The position numbers and the translations under genes were made by a program. This document shows positions 45,296 to 55,500 of a stretch of 64,000 nucleotides of DNA, one piece after another; within the stretch, counting starts at the first letter, position 1, and every line of letters begins with the position of its first letter. The notes under the pieces are model-generated. The model was not told the DNA's origin and ran no database searches. It saw only the letters and a list, made by a program, of their open reading frames with translations. Source of the stretch: Tuctoria greenei (Eukaryota; Streptophyta; Magnoliopsida; Poales; Poaceae); contig JAYESD010000008.1 of the NCBI GenBank assembly GCA_036927565.1, positions 166,804,922 to 166,868,921 of the forward strand, written 5' to 3'.

Positions 45296-46315
45296 GCAAG
45301 TGCCCTTGACCATTTTGCTCCAGTTCTAGGGATTTAGATAGATGCATGCTAATTAAATTGATGTCCTACTTCATGTTTACATGCCCTGTTCCATATAATT
45401 CCTTGTTACCTGAAATGGGTTGGGAAGTAGATAGGTCATAGTTATGCTTAGCCATGCTTAAATATTGGTATTGGGATTTTATACAATTGTGCTACATTAA
45501 ACTTTATGGTCACTTGAACTTGTGGTGATTACACTATTGTAGTGGATAGGAATCTGGTGGTTGATTAGTATTGGTATGGTGCAGTTTGCACGAGACCCGG
45601 GATTGGGGTTTGTTACCACCGGATTCTAAGGACCGGTTTATGGAGGAAGCCACTAAGCTTTATAGTACCACCACAAGACTGAGATGAGGCAGCATGGTCA
45701 ATTAATTAGGTTTCTCCCGATGAAATGCTAGTGGTTGGATGGTGCGGGGAATGATGCAGATGATCTGCTCTGGGATCCGCAAGGCTCAAGAGGGGGCTCT
45801 AGGGCGGAGGGTTACTCCGAGAATCCCCAGTGGTGGAAACCTTAGAAGGCTAGCACTAGTCGGGAGCACCTTTGTAAAGACCATGTAGTGATCTCCGGGC
45901 CACACACCTACGGAAGTGTGAAATGTGGTTGATCACCACGGGCTACATGGAGGTTTACTCAAGTCCACCTGGCAACAGGGGATGAAATCACTGCTTGTGG
46001 GGAAAGTGTACACTCTCTGCAGAGATTTGGTAAAACTGTCATGACAGCCGTGCTCACGGACAAGAGCGGCTTGGGGCCAGTTCATAATTAGTCTATGGTT
46101 GGGAAATGGTTAAATTATGAGTCAAGTTACATTCATTATCATTACTCATGTGTTGATTACTTCTTGAATTATGATATTGGTAATTGAAAGCTAAGGTTAG
46201 GTTTTAAGCATAGTGCTAAACCATAATTGGCCTTCCCTTTGCTTTAGCCATTCATATCACCTCTTCCCGCACTTGTTGAGTACTCTATGTACTCAAGCGT
46301 TCAATTTTCCATTAG

Positions 46316-46377
46316 AATATGAAGAAGAAGAAGCGGCACCGGAGGACTTCTATGTCAATCCGGAGGACTTGGTCTAG
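46316..46377 (+). other. Coding-like segment B in the LTR (possible exon)
   Basis: Follows an acceptor-like TTTCCATTAG. It reads YEEEEAAPEDFYVNPEDLV then TAG. D's 3' LTR has YEEEAAPEDFFVNSEDLG and stop. D's 5' LTR has the same frame with one TAA. Strongly acidic. No start codon could be assigned upstream. Confidence 0.45.
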
Positions 46378-46651
46378 GCTGGCGACCTCACGCGCAACGG
46401 CTGCCTGTGGAGATGGAGTTACCCTTATCTTTAGACTTCTGCTGTAGTTGGACTTGGTTAACTTTGTGGTTTATGTAAATATTTGTGGTGTGTACTTGTA
46501 GACCTTCGGGTCGTGCTGTAAGACTATTCTATGTATTCGAACATGGCAATGTATGATATTTCACTTTCGTCGACGCATGTACGATACAACTGATCCTGGC
46601 GTACATGTGATAAGCGTCTGTTCATCTCTATGATGACCGGGCGTGACAAAG

Positions 46652-46664
46652 TGGTATCAGAGCC
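46652..46664 (+). other. Element C primer-binding site
   Basis: TGGTATCAGAGCC lies 3 bases inside the LTR end, complementary to the 3' end of initiator Met-tRNA. In D the same site reads TGATATCAGAGCC (63197-63209, minus strand). Confidence 0.92.
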
Positions 46665-46716
46665 GTGTTGCCCGTATGACGCAAGCCTAGTTAGAAATGG
46701 CCGAAAATTAAGGACT

Positions 46717-46741
46717 ATACTATTTTCTTATGAAATAGTAT
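46717..46741 (+). other. Conserved hairpin between primer site and first ORF
   Basis: ATACTATTT and AAATAGTAT form a perfect 9-bp stem with a 7-nt loop. D has the equivalent at 63120-63144 with a 10-bp stem and 5-nt loop. It may serve in packaging or dimerisation, by analogy with other retroelements (inference). Confidence 0.6.
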
Positions 46742-46808
46742 TTCCAAAATTTTGTGCTCTCTATCTCAAACCTTGTGCTTCTTATCTTGCTGTGGATTAT
46801 TGATCTCA

Positions 46809-46833
46809 CTCTCTTCTTTTCAAATGTTTGTAG
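46809..46833 (+). promoter_or_regulatory. Putative 3' splice site abutting the H3-like ORF
   Basis: A pyrimidine-rich CTCTCTTCTTTTC tract and TTTGTAG end exactly at the ATG. The same arrangement is kept in D (about 63000-63024, minus strand). Confidence 0.55.
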
Positions 46834-47601
46834 ATGGCGCGAACCAAGCAGACGGCTCGTAAGTCGACTGGGGGTCGTGTTCCTCACCACGCCCTAGCCA
46901 GTCGCTCTGCACCTCACACCCCCAGGAGGGAGACGACGCTGTTCTCCACTGGGAGCGCTGCTTCGAGGATGCGTGTCCGTCTTCGCTCTCTTCTTCGTGC
47001 TGCGGGGTACCGTGAGTACCGTGTTTGCCTAGTCTACCACACCACTAGGGTCTTTGCACCCTATACTGGTGGACTGGAGTGGACTTCTCAGCTGGCCGTC
47101 TACTACGACTCGGAGTTGCTGCACTCACACTTCTCTCCGGCCTGGAGGAGCTCCCAGCGTGCGGCTAAGGAGGACGCCACGTGGGAGGCGACTACCTACT
47201 GGAGTCACGCCCACAGGTTCCGCCTTGGGTGCACGGAGCACGCGTACACCCCTCAGCGCCCTAGTGGCACGGCCGCCTTCACTGGACGTGACGTTGAGGG
47301 GTCCTTGACTCACCCTCAGTGCGAGAGGCTGGTGGACGACGTTGTGGAGTTGTCTTCGCCACTCCAGCGTTGTCAGCAGGAGCTTCAGGACAGCAGGGAC
47401 CTGGTTGACCGCTACGAGCAACTTCGCCGACGCTACGCGAGGATCACTACAGCTGATCCTAACTCTCCTCAGTACGCTTCGGACGTGGAGCCTTGGGACC
47501 CGAACTCTCCAGATCGTCGCATGAACTCCCCCCAGGAATCAAGAGAGGACTCAGAAGAAGAAGACCCGGAGATGGAGGTTGAGGAGGACTCCGATGAGTA
47601 G
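46834..47601 (+). CDS. Extra ORF with histone H3 N-terminal tail (H3 mimic)
   Basis: The ORF encodes 255 residues between the primer site and gag. Residues 2-14, ARTKQTARKSTGG, are identical to residues 1-13 of mature histone H3. A match then continues weakly (RVPHHALA against the H3 KAPRKQLA). In H3 numbering K4 and K9 are kept, but K14, K18, K23 and K27 are R, H, R and H. No histone fold follows. The body (VRLRSLLRAAGYREYRV ... GGLEWTSQLAVYYDSELL) matches no family I know. A coiled coil (LVDDVVELSSPLQRCQQELQ ... YEQLRRRYARI) comes next, then an acidic tail (EEEDPEMEVEEDSDE). The ATG lies immediately after TTTGTAG, a good 3' splice site. A second residue of Ala should allow Met removal, exposing the H3-like end. 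It is intact here and damaged in D. Its function is unknown; binding of H3-tail readers or writers is inferred. Confidence 0.93.
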   Translation: MARTKQTARKSTGGRVPHHALASRSAPHTPRRETTLFSTGSAASRMRVRLRSLLRAAGYREYRVCLVYHTTRVFAPYTGGLEWTSQLAVYYDSELLHSHFSPAWRSSQRAAKEDATWEATTYWSHAHRFRLGCTEHAYTPQRPSGTAAFTGRDVEGSLTHPQCERLVDDVVELSSPLQRCQQELQDSRDLVDRYEQLRRRYARITTADPNSPQYASDVEPWDPNSPDRRMNSPQESREDSEEEDPEMEVEEDSDE

Positions 47602-47989
47602 GAGTGGACTTGCTTTCCCGTTGGATGACTCAAGACAGTTACCCTTAGTATGTAGGAGCGTGTAGCTGCGCCCTCTTTAGTCTTGAGTTGTGTTATTTAT
47701 GTTGTTATGCTAGTAGTTTGCTTTATGTTGTGTGTGTGTGCGACATGAGTTGTGGAATGCTTCGGCATCCTGTCCACATCCATGTCATTTGTGTTTAGAC
47801 TTGTTGGTGAGTCGTGCGAGTTGTGGAATGCATTAGCATCTTGTCCACATCCGCACCAGTTGGTTAATGAATTTGTTTGCTTTATATATATATGTGTCTC
47901 CCTTGATGCATGTAGTTGGGACCGTTTTCCATAGCGTACCCTTCTATATCTTATCTATTGTTCTAAAATTTCAATTCTTCCCTACACAG
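47602..47989 (+). other. Spacer between H3-like ORF and gag
   Basis: Non-coding, T/G-rich. It contains a near-duplicate pair: GAGTTGTGGAATGC followed by GCATCNTGTCCACATCC occurs at about 47748 and 47818. A short (TA)5 run lies at 47883. It ends with TTCTTCCCTACACAG, a 3' splice-site-like sequence directly before the gag ATG. Confidence 0.55.
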
Positions 47990-49420
47990 ATGTCTGGAAG
48001 AGGTAGAGGTAGAGGTCGTGGAAGGGGCGCTGTGCCCCAAGATGAAGGACTTGGAGGTGTGCCTGGATGGAATGGTAGGGGTGCCCGAGGGGCCCCAGCC
48101 GCGCAACAAATGCAGCAGATGATGGCCATCCAAACCCAGCTGCTTAACAACCTTACACAGATTGTCACCAACCTGCAGCAAGCCCCACCCCCACCACCAC
48201 CAAACTACAACCTTCCGCCACCACCACCTTTTCCACCTAGGTCCTTCATTAGGGACTTCCTGAACACTCATCCACCCACTTTTGCCACCGTCACCGAACC
48301 CATGGATGCCGATGATTGGCTCCGAACCGTTAAAAGCAAGTTGAGACTCATCCACTGTGAAGGAAGGGAGAAAGTACTACTAGCCTCCCATCAACTCCAA
48401 GGACCGGCAGCTGACTGGTGGACTGCCTTTACTGAAGCCCACCGGGATCCAGAAAACATTACTTGGGAAGAATTCAGGACCAACTTCCGCAATCACTTTG
48501 TGCCTGAGGGAGAAATACAAGAAAGACGTGAAGAGTTCCTAATGTTAAAGCAGGGCCGTATGACCGTGAGGGCCTATTTGAATGCATTCACCCAGTTGTC
48601 CCGCTATGCTCCAACCGATGTGGATACCGACTCCAAGAAACAATTCCGCTTCAAGAATGTATTGGACAAGGAGTTGAAGTTTGCCATGTCTTCCAGCGAC
48701 TACGGCGACTTTCAGAAGCTGGTTGACAAAGCTTTTGAAGTGGAGAGGACTAAAAAGGAACTGGATGATGAGGAAAGAAAAAGGAAGTTGACTATGGCAC
48801 ATGCCTCTAGCAGCAATGTGCGCCCTCGTCTTAACCCTCCGCCTGCAAACCAAATGACTCGTCTCATGAACTACTCGGGACAGAGGTTTCCCAACTCCAA
48901 CTACAGGCCACCCACTCCCTACAACCAGCAAATGCGCCAGCAGCAGCAGCAACAGCCACCACGCCAGCCAATGCAACCCCCACGTCAGCAGATGCAGCCA
49001 CCCCGCCCTTCAGCTCCAGCTAACCGTCCAAATAGCCAACCCCCAAGAAACCAATCAGGAGGCAACAAGGGCCCAAATAATGCTGCGGGAGTACAATGTT
49101 ACAAGTGCGAGGAATGGGGACACTATGCCAGCAGTTGTCCAAAGAAGCAACAAAACCCAACTGGTCATGTCAACCATGTGACTCTGGAGCAAGCACAGGA
49201 AGCGCCTGATGTGGTGATCGGTATGTTTTCTATTAACTCCCACCCCGCCACCATATTGTTTGATTCGGGTGCTACACATTCATTTATATCCAAGGATTTC
49301 ATAAAGAAGCATGACATGGTAGTTACATTCTTGAATGGGCCATTATTGATAAACTCTCTTGGAGGAGAGATGGTGGCAAGGCATCTATGCCGAAAAGTGA
49401 GTATAAACATAAGGGGGTAG
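47990..49420 (+). CDS. Gag with start of protease, element C
   Basis: The frame encodes 476 residues from MSGRGRGRGRGRGAVP. After an Arg-Gly N-terminus come Gln- and Pro-rich parts, the retrotransposon gag capsid region (DADDWLRTVKSKLRLIHCEG, ITWEEFRTNFRNHFVPEGEI, RAYLNAFTQLSRYAP), a low-complexity Q/P tract and a CCHC zinc knuckle (CYKCEEWGHYASSC, C-X2-C-X4-H-X4-C). The protease follows with its catalytic motif LFDSGATHSF. The frame stops at TAG 49418-49420 inside the protease, at a GGGGG run. The remaining protease and pol are in the -1 frame. D has the same stop and the same frame change. Gag would assemble virus-like particles in the cytoplasm. The ATG sits immediately after CTACACAG, which suggests translation from a spliced RNA. 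Confidence 0.92.
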   Translation: MSGRGRGRGRGRGAVPQDEGLGGVPGWNGRGARGAPAAQQMQQMMAIQTQLLNNLTQIVTNLQQAPPPPPPNYNLPPPPPFPPRSFIRDFLNTHPPTFATVTEPMDADDWLRTVKSKLRLIHCEGREKVLLASHQLQGPAADWWTAFTEAHRDPENITWEEFRTNFRNHFVPEGEIQERREEFLMLKQGRMTVRAYLNAFTQLSRYAPTDVDTDSKKQFRFKNVLDKELKFAMSSSDYGDFQKLVDKAFEVERTKKELDDEERKRKLTMAHASSSNVRPRLNPPPANQMTRLMNYSGQRFPNSNYRPPTPYNQQMRQQQQQQPPRQPMQPPRQQMQPPRPSAPANRPNSQPPRNQSGGNKGPNNAAGVQCYKCEEWGHYASSCPKKQQNPTGHVNHVTLEQAQEAPDVVIGMFSINSHPATILFDSGATHSFISKDFIKKHDMVVTFLNGPLLINSLGGEMVARHLCRKVSINIRG

Positions 49421-52400
49421 TCTTTTGGGCCAACCTAATAGTGTTGGACTCACAAGGATTAGATATCATTCTGAGAATGGACTGGTTGACGAAGAATCAA
49501 GGAGTAATTCATTGTGCAACTAGAATAGTCTGCTTAACACACCCGGATGGCACTTCAGTGGAGTTCAAACCAGATCAGACACAAGAGGCAGTAGTACAAC
49601 TCAACCATCTTGATAGTACCAAAGACATCAGGGTTGTGAAGGAATTTCCAGATGTATTCCCAGATGACTTACCAGGTATGCCCCCTGATCGAGAGATTGA
49701 ATTTGTCATTGAATTAGTACCTGGAACGGCCTCAATATATAAGAGGCCATATAGAATGGATGCTAAACAACTAGCTGAACTAAAGGATCATATTGAGGAA
49801 TTATTGGCAAAAGGATATATTCGTCCTAGCTCATCGCCTTGGGGAGCACCAGTTATATTTGTACCTAAGAAGGATGGAACTCAAAGGTTGTGTGTGGACT
49901 ACCGTGCTTTAAATGAGGTAACAATCAAGAATAAATATCCACTACCAAGGATTGAAGATTTGTTTGATCAGTTGAGAGGAGCATGTGTGTTTTCCAAGAT
50001 TGATCTTCGTTCGGGCTACCACCAGCTGAAGATTAGACCGTCGGATATTCCCAAGACGGCATTTGTCTCTCGATATGGATTATATGAGTATACAGTTATG
50101 TCGTTTGGATTGACCAATGCTCCGACATATTTTATGTATCTTATGAACAAGGTATTCATGGAGTACTTGGACAAGTTTGTAGTGGTATTTATAGATGACA
50201 TACTTATCTACTCCAAGACTGAAGAAGAGCATGAGGAGCACCTCAGGATGGCTCTACAGAAGCTACGCCAACATCAACTGTATGCCAAACTTAGTAAATG
50301 CGAGTTTTGGCTAAAGGAGGTATCATTTTTGGGACATGTCATATCCGAAGGAGGCATAGCAGTGGATCCAGGTAAAGTGGCAGATGTTCTTAAGTGGGAA
50401 ACACCCGAGAGTGTGCATGATATACGAAGATTCTTAGGTATGGCTGGTTACTACCGTCGATTCATCGAGGGATTTTCAAAGATCTCTCGACCACTAACCA
50501 AGTTGCTTGAGAAAGGAGTTGCTTTCAAGTGGACCCCCGAATGTGAAGTAAGCTTCGCCGAATTGAAGAAGAGGTTAACCAGTGCACCGGTATTGGTGAT
50601 GCCTGATATGCAGAAGGAGTTTGTGGTCTATTGTGATGCATCTGGTCATGGTTTAGGATGTGTCTTAATGCAAGGGGGACATGTTTTGGCCTATGCTTCA
50701 AGACAGCTTCGGAAACATGAGAGGAACTATCCAACACATGATTTAGAATTGGCAGCTGTTGTTCATGCTTTGAAGATATGGAGACACTACTTAATGGGAA
50801 AAAGGACTGAGATATACACAGATCACAAGAGCTTGAAATACATATTCACACAACTGGATCTTAATCTCAGGCAATGTCGTTTGTTGGAATTAATAAACGA
50901 CTTTGATGTGGGAATCAACTACCATCCAGGCAAGGCTAATGTAGTCGCCGACGCTCTAAGTAGGAAGGGACAAAACAATAACTTGTCAGTACAAGCTCTT
51001 CAACCCCAACTATGTGAAGAGTTTGCAAGGTTAAACCTATGTCTAGTTTCTAGCACTGAAGCAGTTGCTATGGAGGTGGACTCAACCCTTGAACGTGACA
51101 TACGAGAAGGACAAAAGAATGATGAGAAGGTCAAAGAGATCAAACAGTTGATGAAGAAAGGGAAAGCTCCGAACTTTAGAGAGGATGAACAAGGAACCCT
51201 ATGGCTTGGAAAGAGGATTTGTGTTCCAGATATCAAGGAGATTAAGGAGTTGATACTAAGAGAAGCTCATGACTCATCTTACTCTATTCATCCCGGAAGC
51301 ACAAAGATGTATCAAGACCTTAAAGATCGATATTGGTGGCATGGAATGAAACGGGATGTAGTAGAATATGTGGCCATATGCGATACATGTCAATTGATTA
51401 AGGCGGAACATCAAAGACCAGCAGGGTTATTGCAACCAATCAAAGTGCCAGAATGGAAATGGGAAGAAATTAGTATGGATTTCATTGTGGGACTACCAAG
51501 AACACAGTCTGGATATGATTCTATATGGGTTATTGTGGACCGTCTAACTAAAGTTGCTCACTTTATTCCTGTGAAAGAGACCTACAGTGGTCCCAAGTTG
51601 GCGGAACTGTACATCTCCAGGATTGTATGCTTACATGGCGTTCCTAAGAAGATCATTTCACACAGAGGCACTCAATTCACCTCAAGATTCTGGCAGAAGT
51701 TGCATGAATCAATGGATACCCGTCTAAATTTTAGTTCGGCGTATCATCCTCAAACTGATGGTCAGACAGAACGCACCAACCAGATATTAGAAGACATGTT
51801 GAGAGCGTGTGCTTTAAAGAATAGCAAAAGTTGGGACAAGAATCTGCCATATGCCGAATTTTCTTACAACAACAGTTATCAAGCCAGTTTGAAGATGTCT
51901 CCTTTTGAAGCATTGTATGGGCGAAAATGTAGGACACCGTTGTTTTGGAATCAAACTGGGGAAAGTCAAGTCTTTGGGCCTGACGTGTTACAAGAGGCTG
52001 AAAGACAAGTACAAGAAATTCGGAAGAATCTAAAGGCAGCTCAAACAAGACAGAAGAGTTATGCGGATACTCGAAGACGTGATCTCACATTTGAAGTTGG
52101 TGAATTATGTATACTTGAAGGTGTCACCTATGAGAGGATTGAGGAGATTTAAAGTAAGAGGCAAGTTGTCACCACGCTACATTGGTCCGTTCAAGATACT
52201 CGAAAGACGAGGTGAAGTGGCATATCAACTTGAGCTTCTGCCACACTTGTCAGATGTGCATAATGTGTTCCATGTATCACAGCTTAAGAAGTGCTTAAGA
52301 GTGCCTGAAGAGCAATTGCCTATGGAAGCCGTGGATGTACAGGAAGACTTGTCTTATGTGGAGCAGCCTGTCAAGATACTTGAAACACTGGACAAGGTCA

Positions 52401-52516
52401 CAAGAAACAAAGTCATTCGCATGTGTAAAGTGCAATGGAAGCATCACTCAGAGGCAGAAGCAACATGGGAAAGAGAAGAAGATCTCAAGACGGATTTCCC
52501 TCATCTATTCCCTTAG
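49387..52516 (+). pseudogene. Pol of element C: protease end, RT, RNase H, integrase, chromodomain-like end
   Basis: The frame from about 49387 (entered from gag by a -1 change) contains the protease C-terminus (DIILRMDWL), reverse transcriptase (KIDLRSGYHQLKI, VVFIDDILIYSK near 50190) and RNase H (FVVYCDASGHGLGCVLMQGG). Integrase has a zinc-binding part (HPGSTKMYQDL ... CDTCQ) and core (MDFIVGLP, HPQTDGQTERTNQIL). The second catalytic Asp is His in ISHRGTQF (codon 51661-51663); D keeps ISDRRTQF. A 1-bp insertion near 52101-52114 shifts the frame. The tail continues in the next frame (52061-52516) to KVQWKHHSEAEATWEREEDL, a chromodomain-like segment with one obvious cage Trp. The polyprotein copies and integrates the element. 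This copy is probably unable to integrate unaided. Confidence 0.9.
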
Positions 52517-52548
52517 GACGTCCGAATCTCGAGGGCGAGATTCCTTTT

Positions 52549-52562
52549 AAGGGGGGTAGAGT
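52549..52562 (+). other. Element C polypurine tract
   Basis: AAGGGGGGTAGAGT directly precedes the 3' LTR and would prime plus-strand synthesis. Confidence 0.85.
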
Positions 52563-55500
52563 TGTAACACCCATCATTTCATGTATAAAAATTTGCTCAA
52601 ACCCTTGTGCATTGTAGCCTACATTTTTGTGTGAATTTTTGAAGTTCAAACGAGTAGCATCCGTTTAAGTTTGAATTTGAATTCAAATCAAAGAAAAGGA
52701 AATGAAAAAGAAAAAGAAAAAGAAATGAAACCCTCCCTGGGCCGATTTCTCCCCCCTGGCCCAATTCCCCTACCCCCCTCCTGCGGCCCAGCCGAATCCC
52801 GCGCCCCCCTCCTCTCTCCCACTGCCACCCCGGGCCCGCATGTCATCCCCAAACCCCAGCAACCGTCACCCGCCTCTCTCCCGCGCGCAACTGCCGAGCC
52901 CCCACCCCGCGCCCACTTCTCCCCCTCCCTCGGAACCACTCTCCCGCTCCAATTTCGGCCGAGCGCCACAACCGCCCCCCCCCCTTCACGCTTAAGAGGA
53001 GCCGGCACCCCATTTTCCCCTCACCCGAGCCTCCCCGGAACCCTAGACCTTCATCGCCAGTGAGTCACCTCGGCGCCCGCGTTCCCGTCGCCGCAACCCC
53101 CTTCTCCCCTCCATTCTTGGCCTAACATGGTTGCTGCACCGCCAGGAGCGTCCCGGACATCGTAGCTCAGGGAGATCGCCGGTGCACCGCTGCTTCACCG
53201 TTCACCGTCGAGCTCCGCCGCCATTCCTCGTCGCCGACCGTCTTCCGATCAATTTCGCGCCCCGAGAACCTCCTAGGTGAGTTCCCCTACTCCTCCTCTA
53301 TCGGTTCATGTCCTTGGCGCATAGAATTGACGTAGGAATCGCCGTTTGGGTGATCTCCGGCGAGATCGCCGCCGGCAACCGTCGGGCGCCGCCGCGCCGC
53401 GCGCGTGCGCCGTTTAGGGGCGACGTGGCCGCTTCCCTGCCGTCGGTTTCGACCGAACGGCCACGATTAGAAGATCATAACGTTTCGGTTAATAAAATCC
53501 CACGCGTCCAATTCAGATCCAACGACCCTCATTCAATGCTCTTTTCCCGCCTGCGCTTTTGCACCGCAGCCCCTGGAACCTTGCTTGCTACCCCCTGGAC
53601 TTCTCTGGAATTGAAGTCTAGCCCCTGGAAATTGCAGACTAGCCCCTGGAACCCTAAAAATTGGATTTAACCATTTAAATAAGCAATCTAACCCCTGTAA
53701 ATTTGTAGAATCATGTATTTAGCCCCTGTGCAGTTTAGAAAACTATTTAATTAGTCCCTGGACTTTTATTTATTTGCTGAATATTGTTTATAGGTGTATT
53801 TAATGTGTAGAAAATAGATAAAAATGGTAATTAAGTGTAGAAATGCTAGGAAAAGTGGTATAAATTATTTTATGCTGTGAATAAATTGTAGAGTTCATTT
53901 GAAATATATTTTGTCCATGGAATATTTATTATAAATGTTTAAAAATACATTTTGGCCATAGAAAATTTAATAAAAATGGTTTTAGGCTATATTTAATTCT
54001 CAAAAATGTAGGATAAATCTAAAATGCATACTTTGGCCATGTTAAGTAATAAATACTTCGTAGGGACGCATTAGTATAGGATTTTATGCTTATGTGTGTG
54101 TTGTAATGCATTGTTTTGCGTGCCCTTTACTTATTTAGCTTTATTCTATTTCTTGCCATGCTTGGATATATGTCTAGAGTCGTATTACGACCCTAATCTT
54201 AACCTCCAAGACCAGGACTTCGCCAACACTCAAGTCTTCAACGAAGGCAAGTGCCCTTGACCATTTTGCTCCAGTTCTAGGGATTTAGATAGATGCATGC
54301 TAATTAAATTGATGTCCTACTTCATGTTTACATGCCCTGTTCCATATAATTCCTTGTTACCTGAAATGGGTTGGGAAGTAGATAGGTCATAGTTATGCTT
54401 AGCCATGCTTAAATATTAGGATTCAGATTTTATACAATTGTGCTACATTAAACTTTATGGTCACTTGAACTTGTGGTGATTACACTATTGTAGTGGATAG
54501 GAATCTGGTGGTTGGTTAGTATTGGTATGGTGCAGTTTGCACGAGACCCGGGATTGGGGTTTGTTACCACCGGATTCTAAGGACCGGTTTATGGAGGAAG
54601 CCACTAAGCTTTATAGTACCACCACAAGACTGAGATGAGGCAGCATGGTCAATTAATTAGGTTTCTCCTGATGAAATGCTAGTGGTTGGATGGTGCGGGG
54701 AATGATGCGGGTGATCTGCTCTAGGATCCGCAAGGCTCAAGAGGGGGCTCTGGGGCGGAGGGTTACTCCGAGAATCCCCAGTGGTGGAAACCTTAGAGGG
54801 CTAGCACTAGTCGGGAGCACCTTTGTAAAGACCATGTAGTGATCTTCGGGCCACACACCTACGGAAGTGTGAAATGTGGTTGATCACCACGGGCTACATG
54901 GAGGTTTACTCAAGTCCACCTGGCAACAGGGGATGAAATCACTGCTTGTGGGGAAAGGGTACACTCTCTGCAGAGATTTGGTAAAACTGTCACGACAGCC
55001 GTGCTCACGGACAAGAGCGGCTTGGGGCCAGTTCATAATTAGTCTATGGTTGGGAAATGGTTAAATTATGAGTCAAGTTACATTCATTATCATTACTCAT
55101 GTGTTGATTACTTCTTGAATTATGATATTGGTAATTGAAAGCTAAGGTTAGGTTTTAAGCATAGTGCTAAGCCATAATTGGCCTTCCCTTTGCTTTAGCC
55201 ATTCATATCACCTCTTCCCGCACTTGCTGAGTACTCTATGTACTCAAGCGTTCAATTTTCCATTAGAATATGAAGAAGAAGAAGCGGCACCGGAGGACTT
55301 CTATGTCAATCCAGAGGACTTGGTCTAGGCTGGCGACCTCACGCGCAACGGCTGCCTGTGGAGATGGAGTTACCCTTATCTTTAGACTTCTGCTGTAGTT
55401 GGACTTGGTTAACTTTGTGGTTGATGTAAATATTTGTGGTGTGTACTTGTAGACCTTCGGGTCGTGCTGTAAGACTATTCTATGTATTCGAACATGGCAA

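Larger units (their letters stand above)
43619..46648 (+). repeat. Element C 5' LTR
   Basis: Begins TGTAACACCCATC and ends ATGACCGGGCGTGACA. It holds a TATA box near its start, a GC-rich leader with donor-like GTGAGT sites at about 44108 and 44326, a long AT-rich intron-like stretch, and two coding-like segments (45227-45295 and 46316-46377). Confidence 0.95.

Noticed and set aside
46834..46905. Histone H3 gene
   Set aside because: Only the tail matches. The following residues do not form the H3 histone fold, and the ORF is in a retrotransposon and is repeated in D.
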